A stretch of 64,000 nt of DNA from Trachythela sp. YZ-2020 (GCA_016169945.1 JADLSH010000050.1:434001-498000), one strand, 5' to 3'; counted from the stretch's first letter, positions 45,613-57,804 are shown. Notes: a model not told the origin generated them from the sequence alone. Made by a program: numbers and translations.

Positions 45613-46079
45613 ACGAACACATTAAATGGAACAATTTTTGAAGATACAATTTATAATGGAACAATTTATGATAATGATGATATTGTATCATTAATGTAAT
45701 GCATGTATTGTACATGCAGGATATTTTGTCTTTATCTTTAATGATTAGAGTGTACGAGGAGAGTTATGGCCGTCACAATCATGGGCTATTTCTGTGAATG
45801 TTTCTATATAGTATAACTCAAAACTATATATAGCTTACAAGCTAGTGAATTGCGTGAGATAACCATTGTTTCTTCTATATGGAGAGCTTTTTTCTTTCAC
45901 AATATAATATCGTGACTGCATGCTAACAAACTCTCCTCCACTTCCACTTTACTGTTTTGCAATGTCGCACACTGGCACTAAATTATCTCGTAGATTATGT
46001 TATTTATATCTTATATAAGACTTACGTATTCCTTAAGAAAAATACATGATTTTTACCATATTACTGAAATTGTTTAATA
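45613..46079. other. 3' flank of the SAM gene, nothing recognised
   Basis: AT-rich; a duplicated ATAATGGAACAATTTAT motif lies near 45,650. No genes. Confidence 0.4.
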
Positions 46080-46700
46080 TTTACTAATTTGATTTTGAGT
46101 CGAATCTTGATTTTAAAATATTTGATTTTAAAATATTTGATTTCAACCTATTTAATTTTAACCTATTTGATTTTAACCTATTTTTTTTTAGGTTGAATCA
46201 ACCGCATGTAACCTATTCTAAAGGGCTGGTTTAGACTCATGGCCTTCACCATTATTTATGGGTTGTTTCAACTATAAAGAATAGGTTATATTTGTATCAA
46301 CCAAATCTTATAGGTTAAATTGACCAAATATTATTGGTTAAAATGACCAAATATTTATAAGTAAAAACAACCTATATTTATATGGCAAAAACAACCTATA
46401 TCTCTTGAGTAGATTTAACGGTTTAAATTTAGGTTGTTTTAACTTAAAAATAAATGTTATAATAACATATTTTAAATAGGTACAATTAACTATTTGTATT
46501 CGGTTAAATTGACCAATTAATTATTGGTTAAAATAGCCTTTATATTATAGGTTAAAATAACCCACTAGAAATGGTTTGTTTTAACCTATTTAGTTTTAGT
46601 TATTTCTACCTATTTAAATAACCTATTTTAAACCGGTTGTCCTAGACCAACCCAAATAACCTATTTTTTTGGTTATTTTAACCTATCAGTTTTTACAGTG
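46080..46700. repeat. Right subterminal repeats and terminal repeat of the CACTG element (copy 1)
   Basis: Dense GATTTTAACCTATTT and GGTTAAAATAACC units, ending in the inverted terminus CCTATCAGTTTTTACAGTG. Copy 2 has the same at about 56,036-56,656. Confidence 0.88.
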
Positions 46701-46702
46701 TA

Positions 46703-46866
46703 AAGAAGGGAGAAAAGCACTCAAAGACAATGGCTTGGATAAGAGCAAATATAAATCATTTTCAATTATTCGATCTGCTCCCCTATGCCTTCGAGGATCG
46801 AGAAGAATGAGAAAGAAACAATGTGATACAAAACAAACAGACATAGACATAGAATTTCTAGAATAG
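46703..46866 (+). pseudogene. Continuation of the interrupted retroelement, copy 1
   Basis: Starts AAGAAGGGAGAAAAGCACTC, continuing the ELIAI frame that was cut at 34,214. After a frameshift it reads FSIIRSAPLCLRGSRRMRKK and KQTDIDIEFLE before the stop. CLRGSR followed by an acidic tail is the usual end of this retroelement family. Confidence 0.75.
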
Positions 46867-46872
46867 GAAAGA

Positions 46873-47214
46873 AAAAAAAAAGAATTGTTTACTCAACAAA
46901 AGAGCTGAAATAATTTCACGGTGTCGTCATCGTAATAAATAGAGACCTTACGATGTAGGACGGCAACGCGAACGACGACGGCCAAAACAAACTCCTTCAA
47001 ATAAATCAATGAAATAAAATTTGTCGTGTATTATCAATCGTATGAATTCACTTCAGTTTGAGGAAGTTGAGATAACGGCCTTTTGGTTTAGAAGATATCT
47101 ACTTCAGTACTGAGCCAATTTGTTGAGTACCAATTCTCGCGGCTTGAAATGCAGACGTTGAACACAATACGTAAAAATCTGTAGCTTACCGTTGTAAACA
47201 GAGCGAGGATGACG
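46873..47214 (+). pseudogene. Start of a Penelope 3' tail plus truncated MITE, cut by the duplication
   Basis: GTGTCGTCATCGTAATAAAT matches a Penelope C-terminal coding stretch found at about 60,410. The MITE beginning AGAGACCTTACGATG is cut at 47,214, where copy 2 begins. Confidence 0.65.
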
Positions 47215-47875
47215 CGGTTTCTAATAAGTAACAGGAAAAAATAGGTAAAAGCACCAAAATTTGTGCGTGGGTAGAGAATAGGATTCTACATACGAATTTG
47301 TGGTCAAAAAAATGTTATACTCTGAACCCCATACCGGGGGGTTGGGTAAATGGCATTTTGTGTTATGGGGCCTGGTACCGAGTTGTTGGCCTATCACGTG
47401 ATATCATTTCCCAATGCCATAGTACCCTTGGTGCGCAACATAACCCCGCCAACATCTAGTCGGCAACTCTAATACCCAGGTCCCAAGCGCTACAATAACA
47501 AAAATGGAAAAATCATCATAACTTTTGACCACGCCCATGAATTGTTATAAAGGTCATACTGTTAGATAGAGCGTGCAATGGTACATAAAATTCTTAAGTA
47601 TAAATAAATTCTGGAGAGCGGAAGTACTAAGAAAACGCACTAACGTATGCGCATGCGCAAATAATGCGCCATTGCCCCGGAAGTTCAACTTTTTTCAAAA
47701 AACAAACGCCGGAATCGGAAAGGCCATTTAATTGAGCCCTACTGTGCAAAGTTTCAAAGCAAGAGCTTAAATCTAAAAGGGTAAAACATACAAAAATATA
47801 ATGGGAAAAAAATATGAAAAAATATGAAAAAATATGACTGTGTGTCTCATTCTCAGCTCTACCCCATTCGCTCGC

Positions 47876-48300
47876 TAATTTGAAAAAAAAACTTGGTTTG
47901 GTTTTTTTATCTTTTATATTCAACACACACGGTACACACGTTTGTTGTGTTCATGCCATAAAGTTTTCAGTCAAAGTTCAAACCCTCTAACCCTCTAAAC
48001 CTAGAGCGCCGCAAATTGCAAAAAGTGCGTTTTAAAATAACTTTTTCCCTTAACGATTTGTTGAATTAGGTATTATGCTTAGATTCATAGAAGGTAGGGG
48101 TATCAGGCTGCTGCTGCTTGTCAAATTTGGAACCGTGACCCGACTACCTAAAGTCAATAAAAAAAAAAAGATAAAGAAAAAGTTTTTTTTTGATAATATG
48201 GTTTTAACCAACTTTTTTCATAACTATATCACTCAACACAATGATAGTGACAGGTAGGTACACTCCAAATACCAAAATGCCACCACGCCCCAAACAAGCC
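47876..48300. repeat. Patch of strongly diverged duplicate sequence
   Basis: This aligns to copy 1 at about 37,437-37,900 but has dozens of small deletions and substitutions. Flanking kilobases on both sides are almost identical between copies. It could be a real hypermutable patch or a consensus/assembly error. Confidence 0.6.
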
Positions 48301-48629
48301 AGAAAAAAATGTTTATTATTTTGACCAAAAAATTGTATTACCTTAGTAAAATTATCTAATGGTTGAACGTATGTTTTTCTCCAAAAGATACACATGCAAG
48401 ATGTATTGCAATATTATTCCCCGTATTAATTTACATATGTTGGTGCATTTTGTTAGGGGGAAAACAGATATTTGTGAAAAAATTATGAAAGCGTCATTAC
48501 TGCGAGTAAAATCTGGTTTTTCGGCTCTAGCGGTCAGCGGTTGAGATGTTCACTCTCATACTTGGCTTATATATGTAATTTGGATTAGCGAACAATATTG
48601 TAATACATTGACAACCACATACTTCACAT

Positions 48630-48739
48630 ATGATATGCAGATTAGGATCACTTTTGTGTACCAGTATGAGATGTTTTATCATTAAAACAATCGTGGACGC
48701 CAAAAACGTCGAACACAATTGGCAGCAGAAGTTCGCCAT
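48630..48739 (-). pseudogene. C2H2 zinc-finger first exon (copy 2)
   Basis: Same as the 38,690-38,799 exon except a change that turns CSTFFAST into CSTFLAST. The finger residues are unchanged. Confidence 0.6.
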
Positions 48740-49069
48740 CACATTTATATTATTTCACAAACAGGACGACTTGATCAATAATCATATGCTAACTGTGATG
48801 GTAACTGAGACTGACGTCACTGCAGGCACTGCTAATCTGCTTGTTTCCTGTTTCTCAGCGTCTCCCAAAATGATTGGTTAAATGCGCGAGTTATCGCTTC
48901 CTTATTGGTCAATTTGGTCAAGCGGTTAATCACTTGTCAAACAAAATTTGCATATGCTTTGCTCTAAGTCTCCAATTTCAATTTAACACAACTTGGTAGT
49001 CTTTAATAGTCAATTGCTATTGCTTGCAGACCTGAAAATCTATTATATATTTTGAAAAAACTTGTCAAA

Positions 49070-52000
49070 ATGTCTAAATTGACCATTTCGAAAGTATCTC
49101 AACCATCTGATGTTGTGGCCTGGCTGAAGGAAACAGGATTGGACGAAGCAGTGTCGGAATTTCAAGGTAAGATATGGGTCTCACTTCTATACGGCCGCGG
49201 GCCGCGCGATATTCTAGTTTGCGCACTATAGCCTTCCTTGAGTTTAATTTCAGTTTGACTTCATTGTTCACAATGGTGCTAACAGCTCACAACTGCCAAC
49301 TATATAACTCATGTAGATCGCATATAAAGATTCGATTCGCAAAATATTCAATTCGAGATTCAATTCACAAAACGCGTGCGGCTTCTGTGCACTCGAATGT
49401 CTTCTTATTTATAACTATTCTTTCATTTAGAAACATTTAGACCGTGGATTTTACTATTTTAATGAGAAAATGATCGTATTAGACTATATATTTATATATT
49501 GGGATTGTGCGTTTCGTCTTGCTTTACAGATGGCCAAGCCATGGCCTGGCAGTTAAGCGCCTCGAGCCATGATTGCACCACGCGGACCACGGATGGCAAG
49601 CTTGTACTAATTGCTCCCTCAATAGTCCTATCTATCCCTTATTCCCTTGTTTACCCCGTTGTGTGTCACCTTGTTCATTTATAATAGTATATTCATTCAC
49701 CGATATGGTTTTGCGTTTTTATAGCAAACGAGATTGATGGGGAAGACTTTTTTGGCTTCAGTTCGCCAGATATTAGTCAACTGCTGCCACGCTTTAAGTT
49801 AAGAAAGCGATTTCTTTCTGCTTGGAGCGAAGTTACTGGAGAGGTATTCTATAAATAGTATTTTATACATACATTTAATATAAATAATACATACGGATAC
49901 TAGCACCAATAGAAGTATATTGCCTATACAGTATGTCTATATATATTTTTGCACCTATATGGCGGTTTAACCGTTAAAATAAATGACAGAGACAACAGAT
50001 TTATGATTTTAAAATATACATTTTTATACAACATTGTGATGCCATCTTTCAAGACACAATGTTAAATGCTGTACATTGACTAACTTTATGGAATTTCGAG
50101 AATAAAATGAAATAAAATACATCTGTTGGTGCTACCCTATGTATGTAAATCTATGTACTACATATCTACATTCATTTTCTTGGACAGTAGGATAACAGTG
50201 AGGGTATAGAGATTATTAAGGGTTAACTATGTTACCTCTGTTCTAAATTCTACAAGTAATGTTTTAGCTTCACCCTGCACTGCAGGACAAATTTGGAGAA
50301 TGATAATTGCGCCTATGGTTACATGATGGTTACATAAGATTATACGCTTACAGTATGTTATGGTCACAAGAGGAAGCGGGTATTTAAAGGGTTCTGACTG
50401 GGTCAAGATCAAAGAGAAATGTATTTGTGCACAAAAACACAAATAATTAACCCGTTAACTGGCAGTACTCTACCACTAACAAGTACAATCGTCTGGCGTA
50501 AGACAGAGTAAAACACTAAATAGACAATGGCAGATAGTTTTGTTAACACATTAACTGGCCAGCAGTACTTTACCACTGATAAGTAAAATCGTCTGGCATT
50601 AGACAGTTGAGAGTAAAATACTTTGGCGTTAGACAGAGTAAATAACCAAAGTAGGGCGCACTTGGGTGCATTGCCAGCTAAAGTGTTAAGAATACTTTTA
50701 GTGGAAACTCTTGTGCCAGAAAGATGTGCCATCTTTGGCTGGCAGGTTATGAAGATGTTCCATCTTTTCTTAACCAGTGGAAGCTTAAAAAGAGCTTATA
50801 TTATTCTCTCATGACAGCGCAATGCAAAATATATAAACACAACATACATTTGGAATAATCGTTTAGAATACTTTTAGTGGACACTCTTTTGCCAGAAAGA
50901 TGTGCCATCTTTTATGAAGATGTTCCATCTTTTCTTAACCAGTGGAAGCTTAAAAGGAGTCTTATATTATTCTCTCATGACAGCACAATGCAAAATATAT
51001 AAACACAACATGACAACATACATTTTGAATAATAATTAAGAATACTTTTAGTGGCCGACACTCTTTTGCCAGAAAGATGTGCCATCTTTGGCTGGCAGGT
51101 TATGAAGGTGTTCCATCTTTTCTTAACCAGTGGAAGCTTAAAAAGAGCTTATATTATTCTCTCATGACAGCGCAATGCAAAATATATAAACACAACATAC
51201 ATTTGGAATAATCGTTTAGAATACTTTTAGTGGACACTCTTGTGCCAGAAAGATGTGCCATCTTTGGCTGGCAGGTTATGAAGATGTTCCATCTTTTCTT
51301 AACCAGTGGAAGCTTAAAAAGAGTCTTATACCGGTATTATTTTTTCATGACAGTACTTGCCATACTTTTACTTGTGCAATGCTTTGCATGTAACTACCAG
51401 ATAAAAATGAAATTCAAGCTAAACTTTGGTTCATTTGCGGCAACCTGGTTTAGTATCATTACTGTTTCGCTTGCTACTCTAACATATTAAAATTTGTAGA
51501 CCTGCTGGCAGTAACCAGTGTCAATTAGCTCCATACTGTAGGTAGTATGTCAAGTATCAGGCCCATATATTTGGACTGACTCTTCAGTCACTTGTATCTC
51601 TCACACCCAGCGTGTTATCTTAGAGTCATCGCTAAGGTAGGATGGGTACATGTACATTTTGTCAAGCAATGACACCACCTGCCTAATTATGTCATTATGT
51701 TCTAATTTTTGCAGGTGTTTGATGCCAATGGTTTAAAGTGCCCATTAAAGGTACCTACATGTTCACCATGTACAAGCCAGGAACCTAGCTTTGTGGATGA
51801 AAGTCCTTTATTCCCTCAACTGAATGAGTCCGAGGATAATGTTTCAGATTTTCTGAAACATTTCCCATCTGTAGCAGCAGTCCATCTGGTAGTCCGCCTG
51901 CGAAGAGAAGCATTGAATTTCAAACTCCCCTTGGTTTAAGACGAAGTCCCAGGAAACATAAAAGTGCCTCCAGTTTACCTTCCAGCATTTCCCCAAAAAG

Positions 52001-55000
52001 GAAAAAGTCTGAGGTAAATTTGAATACTATAAAATTCTTTATGGGTGCATCACATTAATTAGCAATGATTTTACAAAGAAAAATGTTGACTGCATATCAT
52101 GATTTGTAATTATTATGTACATTTCAGTGTTGAAATTGACATAATGAGTTTGTAAAAATACAAATTTTCAACTGAAACATTTCATGTCATTTGATTTCAT
52201 CACTATATCTTGATGACATAAATGATGTAATAAATTGTAGAAATATGGCCACTTCGTTTAGTTTATGGTATGTTTTGAATGTGCGTCCTCCACTATATTG
52301 TTGTAGTTTATGTTACATGTACATTCTATTTCCAATATTATATTTAGGCCGTTGCTGCTGAAAATTCAGATTGGTTAAGCAAATTTTGCCTTCCAACAAG
52401 GGTATGGCAATAAAGCATTTTTTACATGGTGCAATTGAGGATATTAACCTATTACATATATGTAGCTTGTCTAGTGCCAGTTGATTAGTGATAGGGTACT
52501 GCCAGTTAATGGATTAACCCATTAGCTTGCAATGCGCCCTACTTTAGTATTTTACTCTGTCAAACGCCAGACAATTATACTTAATTAGACAACTATCTGC
52601 CAGTGTTTCTTGTCAACCCATTAGCTGGCAATGCACCCAGATGCTCCTTACTTTTTACATTTTACTTTGTGTAACAATATTTTTTTCTTGATTTAATGCT
52701 AGTGGGAGCCAGATGTTGAAAAAGGACTTGAAAATGGCAGTTTGACTCCACTGCAAAGAAGTGCCTTAATTAGGCAGCTTTGCACTTCAATAATGGCACA
52801 CACGTCATATCCAACTGTGGAGGAGAGAACCCACATTGCCCTGCAGCTTGTGATGAAGTACCCTTTCCTAAAAGGCTCATTTGGTGCTGGCCATGTAAGT
52901 TTCACTAATATTTGCTATCATATTTTCAATGCTATTTTCAAGTCTATTTTAGTATTACTGTGATAAGTAGTAACTAACTGATGTTAGGACTGGAATGATC
53001 CAGTTCTAACATTAATAACTCATAAATCAGAGTGTGTTGCCTTTGTTACAGGTATATATTCTTTAGCGTTTGCATGTATTATACTGGAAAAATTTAACCT
53101 CTTCTACACTATGGAAACTTGGAAAATTCTTATATATAACTCCATCACTCGTCATACGAGGAAGACTCTTATCAACTCTCATCAAAATTTGAACCAGCTC
53201 AAAGTTGATGAGAGTGTGTGAGAGTTGGTGGTCAAATGTGACCGAAAGTTGCAACTCTCATTGACTTTCATCAACTCTCATTCTCATTTGACCATAGGCA
53301 GCCCAATGACTATGGTGGTTTATTAAATAATGTGACTAAAACATTCAAATTTTCAATAAAACTATTGTTACCTTGTTGAAAATGACGAAAATATGATAAA
53401 ATTTACTTGACAATAACACAATTCTTTAGTTCTCGTTTCTGACGTACGTCGCATCATCGTGAGCAACGAGAACTAAAGAATTGTAATAATTGTAATAATT
53501 CTAATATTAACTCATAAAAAAGAGTGTGTTGGCTTTGTTATTTAAGCACTTACACATACATACATGTATTATATATAACACCGAGAAAAATGTGTTTGCA
53601 AAGTTGAAATTTTGATATCACATCTTCGTTTTATCCCCTCCTCTATTGTCCAACAATTCTGTAATTGTGAGACCAAATCTAATTATACTTTAGAATTGAT
53701 ACGCATTTCATAAAAGGTAGTGGTACTGTAGCTTTTTATAGTGCAAAAAATAAATTTAAATATCACATTTTTATTAGTTTTTAATGATATATCATTTCCA
53801 ATATAGCAAATATGGGAGAAAAAGATACAAGCACGCTTTGCCAATGTCAAGAAGAGGGTGGCTAAGGTTGAGAAAAAACAACTAGTGGCGGAGGGCATTG
53901 TGGTCCTTAAGGCAAAGCCAGGGAGGAAGAAGTAGCATTCCAAGAATTCCGTGATTCCGCCCATTCCTTCTGAGGAAACAGAAGAAACAATGGATGCACA
54001 CCAGAAGAGGTTGGTCGACCTGTATCGGAAAGGGAATCCCGATTTTGCACAGGTGAAACTCTTGATGGAAAACACTTATCCAAAGCGCAGAAGGGCAGTG
54101 CTTATTGACAATGTCCGTATGTGGAAACTAGTGCAAGATTATCCTTTCCTCAAAGATGATAAAGGGGTTCAGGTAAACATCAATATTTAGTAGCCTTGGA
54201 GCACTACTTTTTCTGCAACAATGTTTCTCAGTGGTAACTCTTCGTCGAATTTAGAGATTTACCTTTTGCTTGTGTTGCATGTTTCCATCCTAAACAATAG
54301 TGAGTGTACATGTATATAGTATAGTGAGGGGGTGTCAGTGTAGGTAGCGATGTGAGAAGTATTTCCAAAAGTAGGTTGTTCAACTACCTGAAAAATAAGA
54401 AAACAACTTCTTTGAAGATGGTTTTCTTATTTTTCTCTTTTTTTTCAGGTAGTTGAACAACCTACTGTTTGCAACTACTAGTGTATAGTCTACTTTGTTC
54501 GCTGACTTCGCTCATTTTTTTAAAACTCATTCTTTAGATGAAGGCAGAGTTAGGGCGAATCCTCGACAAGGAAAACATTGGGAAAGAGATCAGAGAGTTG
54601 TGGCAACTAAAGAAGCCACAGATTTTGGCAGCATTGAAGAAGAATAATTGTCGTGCTGTCAACAATATATTGGTCAAGTTGGATGATTGCGAAGTGACAG
54701 ATGAAAGAGGTAATTTAATACAGGTACCACAAATTCCAGAAAATGTGAGATTTCACCGCAACTCGTGTGAGAAATGTGTGGTAAAATCTCGTATTTTTGG
54801 GGATTTGTGGTACCTGTATGATTGATTACAGTGATTACAGGTTTTGAAGAAACAATTGTATAGTATGCATACGTTTATATTATGGACATGGATTAAACGA
54901 TTAATATAGATTAAGATACTTAATCTATATAGAAGTTAATCTATATGTGTATATATACTGTACAGAAATTTATTCTATGTTTAATCTTTTTGTAGAGTTA

Positions 55001-55568
55001 GAAAACCGTTGTATCATGGCAGCTTTGCCGTATGTCCTTGGGGAGAAGAGTACCCACAAACATACCTCAGGAGAACATTTCTTTGAAGTTGTTCTTGTAA
55101 GTGAATTTTATATATTTTATAGCATCTAGGTAGAAATTATTAAGTGATGTATATTTTTGTAATGTAACTACAGGAGAAGAAGTACAATATTTAGATAAAA
55201 GTGTAAGTTGTGCATGAAATGCTTAAAATGTCGTCACTCATTTATATTCCTTGTTGCAGGATGATTCTGAAGTTGCTCCTAAAATATCAGGATGTTCAAC
55301 CCCTCGTCTATTGGCCACCGGACCTCTGGAAGAGATAAGTTCAATTTCATTGATTGCAGAGGGAATGGTGGTAAACAAATTCAGATCGTGCAATATAGCC
55401 AACGCAGTGACATGTTTGCTTGCAGCGTACTACGTTTTTAACGCGCAGTACCCAAAGGGGCCAACAGGTCATAGCAAAAACATTTACATGTTTTTAGAAC
55501 ATGTTCTTTTGGGCAATAGTTGCCAAACTTTACCAATTGGCGTAGAGAACTTCCTAAGCCAAATGTAA
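49070..55568 (+). pseudogene. SAM-domain protein, SAMD3-like, copy 2 (less damaged)
   Basis: Exons: 49,070-49,166; 49,725-49,843; 51,715-52,013; 52,348-52,401; 52,703-52,894; 53,807-54,172; 54,538-54,709; 54,996-55,096; 55,260-55,568. Unlike copy 1, exon 5 starts cleanly (WEPDVEKGLENGS) and exon 8 keeps its acceptor (CTTTTTGTAG), giving an in-frame VTDERELENRCIMAALPYV junction. It still has the shared TAG in exon 6 (GRKK then stop then HSKNS) and the frame conflict inside exon 3, where the second half clearly reads FPICSSSPSGSPPAKRS and LGLRRSPRKHKSASSLPSSI in another frame. Exon 6 differs from copy 1 at six bases, five of them amino-acid changing. Because both copies share two defects, the gene was probably already dead before duplication, unless extra splicing removes them. 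Confidence 0.8.
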
Positions 55569-56658
55569 ACGAACACATTAAATGGAACAATTTTTGAAGA
55601 TACAATTTATAATGGAACAATTTATGATAATGATGATATTGTATCATTAATGTAATGCATGTATTGTACATGCAGGATATATTGTCTTTATCTTTAATGA
55701 TTAGAGTGTACGAGGAGAGTTATGGCCGTCACAATCATGGGCTATTTCTGTGAATGTTTCTATATAGTATAACTCAAAACTATATATAGCTTACAAGCTA
55801 GTGAATTGCGTGAGATAACCATTGTTTCTTCTATATGGAGAGCTTTTTTCTTTCACAATATAATATCGTGACTGCATGCTAACAAACTCTCCTCCACTTC
55901 CACTTTACTGTTTTGCAATGTCGCACACTGGCACTAAATTATCTCGTAGATTATGTTATTTATATCTTATATAAGACTTACGTATTCCTTAAGAAAAATA
56001 CATGATTTTTACCATATTACTGAAATTGTTTAATATTTACTAATTTGATTTTGAGTCGAATCTTGATTTTAAAATATTTGATTTTAAAATATTTGATTTC
56101 AACCTATTTGATTTTAAGCTATTTGATTTTAACCTATTTTTTTTAGGTTGAATCAACCGCATGTAACCTATTCTAAAGGGCTGGTTTAGACTCATGGCCT
56201 TCACCATTATTTATGGGTTGTTTCAACTATAAAGAATAGGTTATATTTGTATCAACCAAATCTTATAGGTTAAATTGACCAAATATTATTGGTTAAAATG
56301 ACCAAATATTTATAAGTAAAAACAACCTATATTTATATGGCAAAAACAACCTATATCTCTTGAGTAGATTTAACGGTTTAAATTTAAGTTGTTTTAACTT
56401 AAAAATAAATGTTATAATAACATATTTTAAATAGGTACAATTAACTATTTGTATTCGGTTAAATTGACCAATTAATTATTGGTTAAAATAGCCTTTATAT
56501 TATAGGTTAAAATAACCCACTAGAAATGGTTTGTTTTAACCTATTTAGTTTTAGTTATTTCTACCTATTTAAATAACCTATTTTAAACCGGTTGTCCTAG
56601 ACCAACCCAAATAACCTATTTTTTTTGGTTATTTTAACCTATCAGTTTTTACAGTGTA

Positions 56659-56822
56659 AAGAAGGGAGAAAAGCACTCAAAGACAATGGCTTGGATAAGA
56701 GCAAATATAAATCATTTTCAATTATTCGATCTGCTCCCCTATGCCTTCGAGGATCGAGAAGAATGAGAAAGAAACAATGTGATACAAAACAAACAGACAT
56801 AGACATAGAATTTCTAGAATAG
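56659..56822 (+). pseudogene. Retroelement C-terminal tail, copy 2
   Basis: Duplicate of 46,703-46,866, following the right end (56,656) and TA of the second CACTG terminus. Confidence 0.75.
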
Positions 56823-56896
56823 GAAAGAAAAAAAAAAGAATTGTTTACTCAACAAAAGAGCTGAAATAATTTCACGGTGTCGTCATCGTAATAAAT

Positions 56897-57282
56897 AGAG
56901 ACCTTACGATGTAGGACGGCAACGCGAACGACGACGGCCAAAACAAACTCCTTCAAATAAATCAATGAAATAAAATTTGTCGTGTATTATCAATCGTATG
57001 AATTCACTTCAGTTTGAGGAAGTTGAGATAACGGCCTTTTGGTTTAGAAGATATCTACTTCAGTACTGAGCCAATTTGCTGAGTACCAATTCTCGCGGCT
57101 TGAAATGCAGACGTTGAACACAATACGTAAAAATCTGTAGCTTACCGTTGTAAACAGAGCGAGGATGACGTCTAAAATTCCCGTGGGATTTTAATTATTC
57201 ATTTCTATTCTAAAATACTATAAATTTCATTGTATTTATAGCCGTCGTCGTCACGTTGCCGTCTTAAAATCGTAAGGTCTCT
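56897..57282. mobile_element. MITE with AGAGACCTTACGAT ends, about 386 bp
   Basis: AGAGACCTTACGAT plus ACGGCAACGCGAACGACGAC at the left is inverted at the right (GTCGTCGTCACGTTGCCGTC, ATCGTAAGGTCTCT). The empty site exists at 60,404 (ATCGTAACAAATTTCGCG), proving insertion into a Penelope tail. The superfamily is unclear. Confidence 0.88.
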
Positions 57283-57387
57283 ATCTTCGCGTAAACAACG
57301 CAAACAAAGCCATGCATGCACACATTGTCTCCCAAATACACCCCCACGTTCCGGCAGGAAGCATATAAGCGGTCATTTCTTTCGATA

Positions 57388-57440
57388 CTTGTTACTGCTT
57401 GATGATCCTTTTACAGATGAAACAGCCTGTTGCAGACAAG
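57388..57440 (+). ncRNA. Hammerhead ribozyme, core mutated
   Basis: Same layout as the motif at 60,528-60,581, but the catalytic CUGAUGA reads UUGAUGA, so it is probably inactive. Confidence 0.6.
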
Positions 57441-57687
57441 TTTTGAGGTAAGCGAAAATCTATAATTTGCTCTAACTATGACAGATCGTTATAGAAACAG
57501 TTTCGTAATTAGATCTTGTATTGATAATAGTTTATAATTAGTTTATAATATACTTTATTAATGGCATTATTGTAAATACATAATTCAGCTTTCGAGCTGC
57601 AAAGTATTTGGAAATTAAACTATCTATCTATCTAACTATATGTTGTCGAGCACTCGTTGTCGAGCGTTTCGTAGACCTAAACCTACA

Positions 57688-57742
57688 CGTATATATATAT
57701 ATATATATATATAGTCATATATATATATATATATAAATACGG
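57688..57742. repeat. (TA)n microsatellite
   Basis: Two TA tracts interrupted by GTCA. Similar tracts lie at about 59,166-59,217 and 60,602-60,626 within or beside the Penelope sequences. Confidence 0.9.
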
Positions 57743-57804
57743 ACAGCGCGCGTCAGCAAACCAGTTGGCGTGATAATGTAACGGACTGAACTACTCAAGA
57801 TACA

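Larger units (their letters stand above)
34217..46700. mobile_element. CACTG-ended transposon carrying a SAM-domain gene (first copy of its right part)
   Basis: The ends CACTGTAAAAACTGATAGG and its exact inverse CCTATCAGTTTTTACAGTG lie at 34,217 and 46,700, flanked by TA on both sides (34,215-34,216 and 46,701-46,702). Subterminal arrays of GGTTAAAATAACC-type repeats occupy about 450 bp at the left and 600 bp at the right. CACT(A/G) ends, short target duplication and subterminal repeats fit the CACTA (EnSpm) superfamily; TA alone would also fit Tc1/mariner. No transposase was found in its 12.5 kb. It holds the SAM-domain gene, a divergent C2H2 exon and dispersed repeats. Removing it restores the interrupted retroelement frame. 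Confidence 0.85.
36851..57170. repeat. Tandem segmental duplication, about 10 kb unit, two copies
   Basis: Copy 1 is 36,851-47,214 and copy 2 is 47,213-57,170. Both begin CGCGGTTTCTAATAAGTAAC and both end GAGCGAGGATGACG; the junction shares CG. Each unit contains the right three quarters of the CACTG element, the SAM gene and about 500 bp of flank. Copy 2 lacks about 450 bp (the palindrome at 38.0-38.45 kb) and has a 50-bp extra segment near 47,683. Apart from a decayed patch at 47,880-48,300, the copies are nearly identical. Confidence 0.95.
56873..57470 (+). pseudogene. Penelope-like element 3' tail interrupted by a MITE
   Basis: GTGTCGTCATCGTAATAAAT, then (after the MITE) TTCGCGTAAACAACGCAAAC through GCATATAAGCGGTCATT and CCTGTTGCAGACAAGTTTTG, match the complete Penelope tail at 60,404-60,605. 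The coding part reads CRHRNK and RVNNANKAMHAHIV. This is a second, mostly lost copy of the same family. Confidence 0.8.

Noticed and set aside
36851..57170. LTR retrotransposon with 10-kb repeats
   Set aside because: The repeats are directly adjacent and contain a transposon end and its flank; no LTR signals, primer binding site or gag/pol lie between them.
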